Source: Pocillopora verrucosa (taxonomy: Eukaryota > Cnidaria > Anthozoa > Scleractinia > Pocilloporidae). From it: 64,000 bases of DNA. This document shows positions 10,909 to 22,734 of the stretch, piece by piece. Under the pieces are notes generated by a model, which saw only the letters and a program-made list of their open reading frames with translations, searched no databases and was not told the origin of the DNA. The DNA lies in assembly GCF_036669915.1 (NCBI RefSeq), contig NC_089314.1, forward strand, positions 1,011,470 to 1,075,469, written 5' to 3'. Made by a program: the position numbers and the translations under genes. Numbering within the stretch: the first letter of the stretch is position 1; every line of letters starts with the position of its first letter.

Positions 10909-13900
10909 ATGCAACCATTGTGTATTGATAAAGAACAGCGACAGAAGACTATCAGGGGGTGGGTAACAGCTGCACACAGGAAGATCGCTTGTTTGCTCAC
11001 CATGGCTGTCTTGCTGGTCCTGTTATTGATATTTATTACGCTGTATGTTTCGGGGCAAAGGGTATGCGGGGCACAGAAAGGTAAGACATACGTTTGAAGA
11101 AGGATGTTTATGTGCAGTTATAGTGAAGGACGATTAGGGAAAAAAAGATAAAAGACCCTTATATGTAATCTTCTTTCGTGGATAATATTTATTACAAGTA
11201 TCATATTCCTCATTCAGTATGTGCGCTATTATTGATCAATTTAGCGGCTCGTATTTCACTGTGCGGCCTGCTTCGAAGGGGCTATAACTCCAAGCAGAAA
11301 AACTCGGTCCGTAACTGAACTCGGTTAGTGAGGGGTATTTCTTGATGTATGAAAAATAAATTTCTGGAGTTTGACTGGTAATCAGCCTTCTCATATCGCT
11401 TAATTTGGCTCCGCGATGCGCACTGGATGTGTCAAATCTGACATTTCAATATCCAATGAAAATCAAGGAAAATGGTTCTTGCCAAGAAGGTTAACTTACC
11501 TACGCCACAATGCAATCATAGTCGTAGTTATGTTTACATACAAATCTGCAAATTACCTATGCTCAAAGACGTGGATATCGCATGAGGTGCCTGATACACC
11601 ACATAAAAGCACAAAGAGAGAGATCACTTACCATGGTTTCCTCAGAAACCTTTTTTTTATTAGAGTTTTTGGTATCAGAACGTTCGTAGAGGAAACCATT
11701 TCGAGCAAGCGAGTGAAAGATTTACACATCGATGTGAAATCACCCCTATGAAGTCGCAAAAAATATACCTCTTATTGCTAACCGTATTTGGGGTCCATAC
11801 CAAGAGTTATTTTCTCTTCTTGACTCATGGGCCGAGCGCAAAGCACGTGAGCCATCAGTCACAAAGGCGAAAACAAGAAACAGAAAGATAATGCACGGAT
11901 CGAAAGAACGAGATTTGTAAGATATTTTTGCCTTATCTCCTCAGTGTGTCTTACCAAGAGAGAATAAAGTGGTTTTACCTGTTCTGTGAACGATTTTTAT
12001 TCTCACAAAGAAGCTTTAAATGACGAAAGTAGAAAGCAATTCGAAACAAGTTAAATCCAGTCTAGAGCTCTTTTCATAGCACATCATGAAGAAAACAAAA
12101 TATTCAGACTCTCATTTTCTCACCCAAATGAAAGAGTAACTATGGTAAAATTAGCGAATCATTTTGGCCATTCTCTCCATTTAGATTTTAGCGGGCAGTC
12201 CTGGAAATTTACGCACCAAAAAATTGGCCTGTACTGCGTGCACATTATCTCAGAGACTATATCTTATCTCGCTTCTCAATAGAAGTGTTTGGGTCAGCAT
12301 CTGTTACGCTGATCAACCACTCGTTGGTGACACATTAGTTGGGAAGTTACCAAAACGTTGCAAAACAACTTCTCATTGCTGTTGGCAGTTCACAGTTGCA
12401 TTAATTACCCCTTGCAGCTTCTTATGGAAAGGAATTTTTAAGCTTCTTGCGATTGAAACGTCTTGCTGATGACCTACACTTTCTCTTCTTTGACTCACTT
12501 GAGCATTCCTGCGCCAATTAATGCGGTTCTTGCGCAACTATCATGCATCAGTCAATGCAACACATCCGCTACCAACTCCCCCTCCCCCCCTTTGCCGTGA
12601 AAAGCGGCCTCATTAAAGAAAAGAGCCGGCCCTCAAATGCAGAGAATGTTGAGCTTTTTCAGTGAGGCTTAGCTCTTTTATTTCAGTCAGTAAAACGTCT
12701 GGTTTGCTCAAGGGCTCAAATCATTACCCAGCACCTTGTCCCTCTTTCGTAAACAATCATTTCTTTTAACACCTTTCTTTATGATGGCTGTCTCTAGAAA
12801 AACTGGACTTAATAAACGAAGCCACTGAAGCTTTGTCCAAACGCCTTGACTGGCAAGACAAACAAATCGGAGAGGATCTCGTAAATTTGAATGTCACGAA
12901 CGCATCTCAAAGGACAACGGTCTTGGAAATGCAAGGTATGTATATTTAGAACTTGTGGTGGTGTTTCTTTAATGAGGTTTTGATTTGTGAAAAGGTCATA
13001 GCTGGTGTGGAGGTCGTTGTTGTCATCTATATCGATGTGCCTGCTCTAAGTTGGTAAACCAGCCGTCCTTGTTTTAAGAAATCAGTTTTAGGTCAGATTA
13101 TCCAGTTTTCCCAAAGACTCGTCTTTGGGAAAACTGGATAATTTGACAAAACTTTACAGAACTTTAATGTTTGCATTACAGCTGCTGGAGTATTAGGGCT
13201 GCAATAGGATGGGCTAGAATCCTCACCGGGAAACCCAGTTTGTCCTTTGTCTTTGGCACTTAAATGGGTAATCGCTTGTCTTAAAATCCTTTTCTATTTG
13301 TCATGATTGTCTACAGAAAAGATGGACTCAATGTACAAAGCTTTTGAAGCATTGTCCAAACGTCTTGACTCACTGGACGTAAATATGGGAAGAAAACTGG
13401 ATTTAGTAAATGCGTATGTTAAGAACGCATCTCAGAGGACAACTGCTTTGGAAATACAAGGTATGCACTTTAAGTCGTGTGTATGCGTGTGCATTTGCAC
13501 TCTTATTTCACTGCTCATTTAACGTCTTTGAAGAAACTGAAGGCAGTGAAACGGAAGCCTTTTCTACAAGGTTTGATGGTGGAATTTCACAATTTTTCTT
13601 TGTACCACCAAAGTGTGTGATCGGTCATTTTAGCTTTATTTTGTCGCGATTATCTATAGATAACCAAGACTCAATCTTCAAAGCCATTGAAGCTTTGTCC
13701 AAACGCCTCGACTCCCTGGGCACCAATATGGAAAGAAAACTGGATTTAGTAAACGTGAATGTTATGAACATGTCTGAAAGGACGACTGCTTTGGAAATGA
13801 AAGGTATGCATATTTACATTGATTTTCAACTTGAGTTGTATTGCTTTGCTTTACTACGGTTTGTGATTGGTCCATGAAGGAAACTTGGGCCTCTCTCTCA

Positions 13901-16805
13901 AACAAGAAGATGCAAAACGAAAAACAAGTCTGTCTCAATGATGAACATTTCTCCTACTTGTGGCTGTTCACGTTGAGTTACCAATCCTCCCTTGTGACAT
14001 CATTTTCCTACACAGTTAAACCTGTATTAGGTGGTCACCTACGAAGAATGGCTGGGGGGGGGGCCCACGTAAGACAGGTTCCACAGAAGAGAGGTCATAT
14101 AAAAACGATGTAAAACGCCAATTTGAAGCGCGAAAATTTTACCAATATGCAAGTGGAAAGTACGCATCTAAAGTATGTTCAAGGATGTGATGTAACGCAA
14201 TCCGATCGCATCTAACCTTTGCTTGCGAATGACTTAGTGATCTTTGGCTTCATTTCTTCGAATGTATTCCACACAAACCTTCTATCAACACCGACATTGT
14301 TTCCTGAAAGTAGACTTTCAAAAGTGTAAAAGATTTATTTGACAGTTCGATTTAATTTCATTTAAATATACTTGCGTGTCAAAATCTCAGTTCATGGAAA
14401 ATCCCAGATATCTTTTCCTTAAACAGATAACCTTCAATACCACTTTGTAAATTATGTGAAAATTACAATCACGCAGGGCAGTGTAACTTGGAAATGATAC
14501 TTGGAAACAGCGATAATCTCATTGTGAAATTCATTTTGATTCCGTAAGAATCGAAATTTGTTTGAAAAACTTTCTTTTTTGACATTTCGAATTCACTCCA
14601 TGAATCGATATTTTTTTGTCCTACACATTTATTATTGAAAAATCTTTGTTTTTGTCTCAATTTCTTCAGGAAGACTGGCTCTCATTAACAAGACAATCGA
14701 GGCGTGGTACACAAATCCTCACTCGTTTAACAAAAGTGTCGTAAGGAAACTGGATGTCGTGATTAAGTCAATCGAAGAGCTCTCTTTGCAATTTAAGAAC
14801 ACATCTGAAACGATAAAGGCATTGGCTATGCCAGGTATGCATCTTTAAAATAATTTTCACTTGTCTGTTGTAAGCAATGTAGGATTGCTTGATTTTGCTT
14901 TACCTTCCTATGGAAACTCGCATCACCCTAGCTAGCCTATCAAGTATTATGATGTAAAAATAATCATGGTACAATCAGAGAAGAAAGCGGCGTTAACAAA
15001 TAAAAAAACTGAGTAATTCTTCAGTTGCACTCTACGCTCTACAATTTCCGCAGAGAGGAACCAGTGATTACGTCATCGTCACACGTGGCATGCCAAACCT
15101 GGCAGCTGTAACGGTTTGTCTGTGGATGAAAACCGCTGATACTAGAAATGAAGGAACACTCCTGAGCTATGCTGTATCTGGAGAAAACAACGAGCTTCTC
15201 CTGACTGACTATAGACTATTTAGGATCTTCATCAACGACCATGGAAGGTTTGGGTATTTCATCTGAAGTTTTGTCCTGTTATTAATCCCAACAGTTATTT
15301 TGATTTAATGTTGCTGTAAACTTTAAAATACTCAAAGTACACTTCTCGCGTTTTGCTGCTAATTTTAGTGGTTCTACTTCTGTATCCGCCAATGATGGAA
15401 AGTGGCATCATATCTGCCTAACATGGGAGAATACCAATGGATCATGGAAATTATTTCTAGATAGTTCGGTTGCCGCTTCTGGCAAAAGTCTCCAAACAGG
15501 TAAATTCTTCTTTTAGTAACGGTCCGTACAATAGTATTACATGTTAAGTGTGCGTAACTGCTAATACGAGGCCGCCGAAATGACATAACCGCTAGGATTC
15601 CACAAGATTGATTTGAATAAACGAAGTACAAAGTACACGTAGACTTAAAAGTAGTTATAGATAGACGAAGATAGACTCGTACTCCATACAAAACAAAGCT
15701 TAAACATCTCTTAAAGCTGTTTCGTTAAATACGGTCAGTTAAAAGGTTGTTTTCTTCAGAGAAGCTACCTAAACCAATGTTTGCTGTTGACTATTGAATG
15801 TTGTCAGCTACTTGAAACCTATGGTAAATTCAGTTTTTTTAGTTCTCTGTTTCTGATTTCACTCCGAAAAACCCAGTTTGCATTTACATTTTAACGGACA
15901 CTGTAAGCGAATCTCCCTGAGAGGAAACTGCGTAAAATTGTCGCGGACGCTAACCGCAAATAATTGCGTTGTGAACTAAACTGCCTTGTGCGGAGAAGAA
16001 ACGATTAATGAAAAATTCCCTCCTAAATGCTCTATTTGTGATTTGTAAGTAACGCTGAGAATAACCACCCTAAGAAGCTGAAAAAGGCGAAAGAAGACTA
16101 AGGATACTCGAGAAACCGAGAAATGCGCAAAACAAGGAAAATCTATCAGACAAACTCTGACGAGGTAATGATCACTGATGCCAAAAAATAAATACTTGAA
16201 AAACATGCAAAAACCTTGACAAAAATGCACGTAACTGTGATGGTAAAATTACTTGATAAATGATTGTGAAATTTATCACTTAAATGCTACAGTGTACGTG
16301 ATGTTAGTCACTTAAAGATAAAGTGCGTAGTTCCCAAAGAGTAATGCGGAGGTTGGAACAAACAGAGCAACATGACTCACTTATTCGGTAAATTATTGAT
16401 TAGGAAAATTAAAATAAAGGAAAGAATGTACTCACTTTTCAGCTTTTTATCATTTCCTTCAGAGATTTTCTTAATCAAAGCAAAAGATAAAGTTGAATCT
16501 TTTTTAACTGGTGAATTTATCTTTTTCCTTAATTTCCTGTTAATGTCCCCACAGGTCACATGATTCGTGCAAATGGATCCCTGGTACTAGGGCAGGATCA
16601 AGACTTAAAGGGGGGAAAATTTGAAGCCCATCAATCTTTCATCGGTGAAATGACAGGTGTCAACATTTGGGATCACGTCATAAAAGACCAAGAAATCGCA
16701 CGCATGTCAAAGTCGTGCCTGACAGGGGTGGGCAACGTGTTTCAGTGGCGCGAGTTCAAAGCTCACATCAAGGGTTCAGTGAAGATAATTAAGCCATCGT
16801 GCTGA
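10909..16805 (+). CDS. gene A: type II membrane coiled-coil pentraxin (8 exons, 455 aa)
   Basis: Exons: 10909-11080, 12798-12935, 13317-13460, 13660-13803, 14670-14834, 15025-15247, 15369-15499, 16555-16805. All joins keep the frame; the donor after exon 6 is GTTTGG. Residues 1-25 are basic and cytoplasmic, and residues 26-48 form one hydrophobic span (type II by the positive-inside rule). Residues 58-254 are three repeated coiled-coil exons (pattern ALSKRLDSL, then RKLDLVN) plus a longer helical exon, each ending near an N-glycosylation sequon (NAS, NAS, NMS, NTS). Residues from about 262 to 455 form a pentraxin domain with VTVCLW, the HxCx[ST]W signature (HICLTW) and the calcium-site motif GQDQD followed by FEAHQS. 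The plan resembles the neuronal pentraxin receptor. The likely role is oligomeric, calcium-dependent surface recognition; the ligand is unknown. The ATG was chosen because it is kept in copies B, D' and E. A 141-codon frame at 10449-10874 upstream is not conserved in E. Confidence 0.85.
13097..13142. repeat. 22 bp perfect inverted repeat with 2-base loop in intron 2 of gene A
   Basis: Arms 13097-13118 and 13121-13142 are perfect complements around TC, beginning ATTATCCAGTTTTCCCAAAG. The aligned introns in copy C (about 35070-35110) and gene E (about 53035-53085) have the right arm in diverged form but no left arm. Confidence 0.9.
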
Positions 16806-16853
16806 AGTGAAAACATCCATGATATGATTTGTGAACATTGTGAAGGATGTTAC

Positions 16854-16859
16854 ATTAAA
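16854..16859 (+). promoter_or_regulatory. ATTAAA polyadenylation signal of gene A (candidate)
   Basis: ATTAAA lies 49 bases after the stop codon of gene A. The same position is kept in copy D (48375-48380). No AATAAA is closer. Confidence 0.45.
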
Positions 16860-18423
16860 AACAACCTTTGAAAACTCTTTGTTGATAATCTGATGTGTGC
16901 CCGCATCTTTTCTTTTTTCATCCTACCAATGAGTGTGGAAAGTAACTCGGGAATGTCTTGATTTGGTTTTCCTATCAACTGATGAGATGCAAAACAAAAA
17001 CCATTCGCACCGTGAAGACGTGTTTTCTCGTGCCATAAACAGTTTGCCTGTTTTACCGTCTCCTTTTATGTTTCTGTCGGTTTTTTAATATCATTGTTGT
17101 TCTCGCTGGTTGAAAAGTTGCAAAGTTGCAAAATGCAAACTTCCGAACGCATGATGAAGATATTGCACACTCCCTATTTGGCCATTTTGCCGACTTCCCT
17201 TGGATAAAATAACAAATAACTTGCTCAATTTTTGTTATGAAAATGAGCTTACTTAGACTTTGATTCTCTGCGAGATACTTTGATGATTTTGATTTTGATT
17301 ACGCAATAAAGCACCATTATCATTGCATACACCAACGACAGCAATAGTATCGAGGTTAAAATATTTGGCCCTTATTATGCGCATGGGTAAGGTAGCGCAC
17401 GGTTATTCTTTTTAGTGTAGACAGAAGACATTTAAATCGTTCTTTTTTTAAATATTAATTGGAAACTTCTGGTGCGTTACGTTTGCATGTTTCGCCCTAA
17501 TAACATGGATTAGCCTTTACATAGAGCTATTCGTTTTTTTTGTGAAATTATATATATGAAAGCTCTATTAATCAAATGTTTTGGGCCTCTTTTTGTACAT
17601 GATGCTATACTGCTACAATTTTGACATATTCTTAACTATACTTATGATTTCCTTGTTAACATATTGTAAAGTTACACGTTTGTTGTTTCTGATTTATCAA
17701 AGACAGATTATTATTATAATTACTATTATTATTATTATTATTATTATTATTATCATCATCATCTTTATTGTTGTTATTATTAAACATGTGCAGTCTGACT
17801 CATTCAATTCAAGGTGACCCCTACAGGTGCTAAAGTTCGGCACAATCTTATAAAATGAACTCGAATATGTTGGCTATTTCCTAAAAAATGGTGAGGCGGC
17901 CCTCAAAGGTTATCGATTATCTAATACCTTAATAATTTTGGAGGGTAGGAACATGTTTATCGTGGATATGACATTTCATGACGCCTATGTTCGCATCTAA
18001 TTTATTTGAACAACGCTTGACTGTCGTAACGGGTTCAAAACACCATTCAAGTTTAAACTATAGGCCGTACTGAGGCTTTCTTATTGACTTAAAATGATAA
18101 CCAGTATACAGGATTGATTTCTGTTTATTGACGGGCAACAAAACTCATTCAGGTTTTTCGACAAAACTTTCTTCAGTGCAATTAATAAATCAGGAACTTT
18201 GAATAAAAGTAAACGATAGATCGCCCACTGAAAACTTTATAATTAATGAACAACTCTAGTGAACGAATAGCTGTTTTGTTTGACATCATAAGCATGCATT
18301 ATTGTCGTCTCGAAAAAACTTAAAACTTGTTTAGTTGACATTTGTCAAAATACATTGTGATTAATAAATGTTCCCTTAGTTTATTTCATGACTCAGCCTT
18401 ATTGAGGACTTCTTTCTGCCGCC
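16860..18423. other. 3' flank of gene A, repeated after copies C and D
   Basis: No gene recognised. The segment is similar to 41100-42700 (after copy C) and in part to 48380-48920 (after copy D), so the duplication unit extends well past the stop codon. It holds an AT trinucleotide microsatellite at about 17709-17763. Confidence 0.6.
17709..17763. repeat. (ATT)n / (ATC)n microsatellite
   Basis: Imperfect ATT run changing into a short ATC run. It makes an Ile-rich frame that is not a gene. Confidence 0.9.
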
Positions 18424-18573
18424 ATGTTCGCTAAAGAGTCGCTTGGTTTTTATCTTTTCTTGATATTTGTGGCTGCTTCTCAATACTTTTTTACAACTCA
18501 CTGCTTCGTTCGGGCTTTTTTTTGTGATGTTGTAGATTTAATGGCAGCAAAAATGACCTACGATTCGAGATAA
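18424..18573 (+). pseudogene. signal-peptide-like exon relic downstream of gene A
   Basis: Short frame of 49 codons beginning MFAKESLGFYLFLIFVAAS, a plausible signal peptide, preceded by GCC before the ATG. The same sequence, with indels, begins the first exon of copy D (46451), where pentraxin exons follow. After copy C (about 42709) the ATG has become ATC. No pentraxin exons follow here before the next repeat block. I infer the leftover first exon of a secreted-type paralogue; it may be non-functional. Confidence 0.3.
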
Positions 18574-20530
18574 GGGAAGGTTCTATTATGAAAAAGCCGG
18601 TCCGCGCTGCAAACGTTTGTCTAGTGCAAGATGAAATTGCATGCATACTGCTGTACTGCGCTACAGGTCTACCTTGAAGGTATGCTGAATGGATGTCAGT
18701 GGTTTCATAGGTGTACCGAAGTGCAGTAGTTTTCAAAGAAGTTTTTCATAGCCTTTTTAACAATTAGACTGAGTTCCGAGTTTTCTCAATATGCAAATTG
18801 ATCCACTGTGTTTCTGCTGGAGAGAAAGTATTAAATAAAAAGGCTGGTCTTAACTGTTTTACTGTAGGGAAACAAGTATTTTTTGCACGTAACACACGTT
18901 GTTTTTGACACTGGCACACTTTTGGAGCAAATATACAAACAATCCTGTTCGTTTCTTTGTGACTGATGTGAAGCAAAAGACACAGCTTTTACAGTTCTAT
19001 CTTAATTCCAGTTGGATTCAAACGATAAAACAGTTTGTGAATATAGCCTGTGATAACTCATTTTAAGCCTCCCTCTTTTACTTCTGGCTCAGAAGATAAT
19101 AAAAAGGTTATGAATTACAGATGTCAGATTTATGTAAAAGCAGTCTTGTACAGGGAACCATCGCAACAAGAGTTCTGCTTGTCGGTGGATAACTGACAAA
19201 ACGTACAGTCGAACTGTATTAAGCAGCACTGTATGAAGCGGTCACCCCGCATCAAGTGGTCGGTGTTCAAAGACCCGAGAGTTTTGTTTGCCCCTTTGTA
19301 TCATTTTCAGCTCTATTAGGCGGTCACCCCATTTTGATATGAATAAATCGCACAGATTTCAACATGTGAATTTCCATCAAATATTTAGTTCTGTAAAACA
19401 AAGATAGATACAATTTAGGTACAATTTGCGACGACTTTTCGCGCATATTTGGGGCGTTCCAATAGTCTTACAAAATGAAATTAAGATTAAACGACTTCAG
19501 AGAATCTAAAAGTTAAAACGAAAGGAAAATACAAAACTATACAATGTCTTGGTAATTGGGGGGTGGATCCTCGTGCAGAAAATAAAGTCGTAAAATCTGT
19601 TAACTCTATACTAACCTTATGGCCGGCGCCGACCACGTGTCGATTAACAGCAAAGTGACGATTAACAAACTACAAAAGATCAATTATAAAGGTGAAAGCA
19701 GGTATGAGTATCTTAGAAAAGTTTGGTTTACTTGCCAAATGATAAACTTTCCTCGCCACCTCAGTCCCCCCTTAAAACGCGACAGTTGACAAAGCACATT
19801 GTCCTCTACAACTTTTTCTTCTTCGATTCCGAAGATTCCTTTGTTTGCCTCAGGAGTTTTGCTAAACAAATAAGGATATCCGCCTTAACACGACAGATCT
19901 CATGACTAAATATCCAAGTGGTTACGCCACTTCACTGGTTACGCATTCTCGTAAAATTTGTGTTACGCGATGATCGCTTACCTCATGTAGCTTGACACGT
20001 ACTGTAAACTTCACAAAAAATAGGCAGTCGATGACTGCATATAGCTTACTGCACCTGTTATTACTTAGAATACCATATTTAACCGCCCTGAAACGACACT
20101 AGAAATTACTCACAACTCAAGATATAGTGCAACCAAAAATGCAAGCTCCGCGATGAACGAAACAAATATATTATTAGTATAAATATAATATGCTAACACA
20201 TTGACACCTGAACCACCCGTAACTGCCCCTACCTCCCTTACTAAGTAGAATTTTTGTCCCCAAACTTCCTCTATCGTTAGGAGATAAAAAAAACCAATCA
20301 GAATCCTTCGTTTGCAAAAATATGTTGATGGCTTTAGGGGGTATTAAAGGGGCATTATTCTATGCGTTCACTCTAAATGATCAAATATTTGAAAATGAAA
20401 CGGCCGACCTTCAAAATATTTAAGTCGGATTTTTCGTTCCTTTGCGATCGAGTTAGACCTTGTGGAACTCAGCATATAAAGTAGGAATGCTACAGAATAC
20501 TCTGTTTGGAAAATAATGGACGTCAAGGTC
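18574..20530. repeat. intergenic segment, partner of 59307-60882
   Basis: From about 18945 the segment matches 59307-60882 at high identity by eye, with few substitutions and short indels, up to the TTAA where transposon copy 2 begins. About 42950-43440, after copy C, is a more diverged relative. No open frame shows coding character. Confidence 0.8.
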
Positions 20531-20534
20531 TTAA
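20531..20534. other. unoccupied TTAA site paralogous to the transposon insertions
   Basis: GGTCTTAAAGGTGACAG here joins the left flank seen before transposon copy 2 (GGTCTTAA at 60879-60886) to the right flank seen after copy 1 (TTAAAGGTGACAG from 5968). It is an internal control proving a 4 bp TTAA duplication. Confidence 0.85.
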
Positions 20535-20911
20535 AGGTGACAGAACAAACTCTCGAGTCAACGACACAACGGTTCTCTAAAGCGATGCGAATTGTGGCTG
20601 TAAACCGAATACCCAACTTTCGAAATTCAAGCAGGGCCTAGCGACAATTTGACGACTCCATTGGTCGGTAAATATTACGTGTTCAAAAAGTATTGTTTAA
20701 TAGAAGATTTTACGTCAAATTGTAGTACTTTCAGAAATTTCATCATAACGCTACGCAATTTCTTGCCGTGAAGTCAACGAAACAACGATCTAAGCATGAT
20801 GAATTTTACGGCGTGGGTTTTGTGCACGTAAGAAATTCGAACGTTTTTCGCTTATAACAGCAAATCAAGAATTGTTTTGAATAAAACTGTCGTCCCGAAA
20901 TATCTCTTGGT

Positions 20912-21822
20912 CATCATCGGCAGAAATATTAGACAAGATGGCGGCCGCGCTTGCGCATTTCGTCCATAATGGCGTCCAAATAATATAAGAAACTGTATGA
21001 AAATTTGTAAAATTTCTAAAATAAAACAATCATGAGCTCATGGTCCCGTCTGCTCTCGATCGAGACAGTATTCATCAAACCTCACAGGGACTCGATAAAT
21101 AAAAACCACTTACTTCCTGAGCCAGTTCTTTTGTCATTGATCATTGACCAAGGTCGCCATACAGTTCTTCAAAATCCGTCGTTCTCCATCCCAAACACTC
21201 GCCTATTACAGGAAAGTGCATCAATAAAGTCAACTGCTCTCGATCGAATTGACTGCTACAGAGTTCGAAGCGTCCAAATATCCTGTAAAATTGCCATTTC
21301 CTCCCATCAAAAAAGTTCCCAACGCGCCAGAATATCCCCTATTTTCCATGTTGAGTAAGTGACGAGACGCCATGTTGAAAACTATGACTGAAACATTTAA
21401 ACACGAGCAACGTTGATCTTCGAATCGTCGGCCCTATTTGTTTATGATCTTGCAGGGAAATAAATGAGTTCTCAGGTCCTTTTCGGAATAAAAATATGCC
21501 AGGCATTGAATGCAAATTCAGTGGTCTTAGCGCGAAAATTAAATTAAAGCAAATCAAAATTCGGACATCATGTCAACGCTCTGCCTCGAAAAATCCCAAA
21601 GATTTACTTGCAGGTCTTCTTTTCTTTTTCTTTTCATCAAATAGAAGATCTGCGGTGCTCAAATTGTATAACTCATGGTACGAAACACTCTTCTTTGCAG
21701 ATCGAGCCGTGATCGCCGCCATACTGAATTCTCTTGATACTCTATTGTTCCGGAGTGTAATACGATATACCGCTGATAATTGTTAGTGTTCTCGAAATGT
21801 CCTTGATTTCTGGCGATGTTTT
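20912..21822. mobile_element. non-autonomous element, copy 1 (about 0.9 kb)
   Basis: Interrupts sequence that is continuous at 6355-6365. The ends are imperfect inverted repeats: ATCGGCAGAAAT at the left and the complement of ATCGCCAGAAAT at the right. A second copy is at about 29505-31074, there interrupted by a solo LTR. No transposase frame is seen, and the target duplication is not clear. Confidence 0.6.
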
Positions 21823-22734
21823 CCTCTTGCTTCCTATTTATAGATACCATGAAACTTGAGATTTTCTCACACACGAAAAAAATATGCATAATTCACTTTG
21901 AAATTTGATCCACATGCCTATTTGCACACATGCGAGAATATTTAGCGATTTTAATCTTTCATTTCGATTTTTGACTAAAATAATCAATCGCGGAACAAAT
22001 AATCGCAGCAATACGACGGCTGAACTCCTTTGGGGTGGGCAAATATTTCCTTGGCGGTGCAAAGAATCGCAGCAATGCGACACAAAACCTGCAGGAGACA
22101 AAAAATTGCGATCACGATCGCTGACGCGAGATACGAAAATCGAACGATATTGGAGAAGACCGAACTGAATTCCGAGCATTATCCGCAGGTTTCCATTGTT
22201 ATGGACATACGGAAGGACTTACACTCTGGATAGCATAGTATCTACGACTTCACAGAAGTCCGTAGATTCGAAAAGGAGTTAAGATCGGGGAATATCGGAT
22301 CAAAATCGGCAGAGTTCATTGTGGGCTCGATTCCGTTGTTACACTCACTTACTCAGAAAGACACCATAGCAGTTTACGCCTCTTTAAGCAGTAAGCTACA
22401 AAAACCAATAAAGCATTACGTCATTTGTTGACACTCACTCTCTTACCGCTTTTGCAAGGTGTCTAGGTGTTACGCACTAGACACAATCAAAGTGCTCTGT
22501 GAGCAAACTCGTGAATTGACAGATGACTTATCTAATTTTTTGGATTATGTTTAAGGTTATCTGGTTTAGGGAATTTTGTGGTTGATTGTCATATTTAGAG
22601 TACGAGGAGTAGTTCAGTGTTCACTAATTTAGCAAAGAAACAAAGTAACGTTGGGATAAGAAGGCATTACAATTGAAATGATCATGCTATTACATTTGAC
22701 AAGGGAGAATGATGTCATGTATTTTAAACATTTA
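21823..22734. repeat. second copy of the upstream block
   Basis: 21823-22440 matches 6361-6960 and 22483-22734 matches 7380-7620. There is no gene. It includes the LINE-free version of the site occupied at 8917. Confidence 0.75.

Noticed and set aside
17581..17817. Hydrophobic, Ile-rich open frame
   Set aside because: Produced by an ATT microsatellite.
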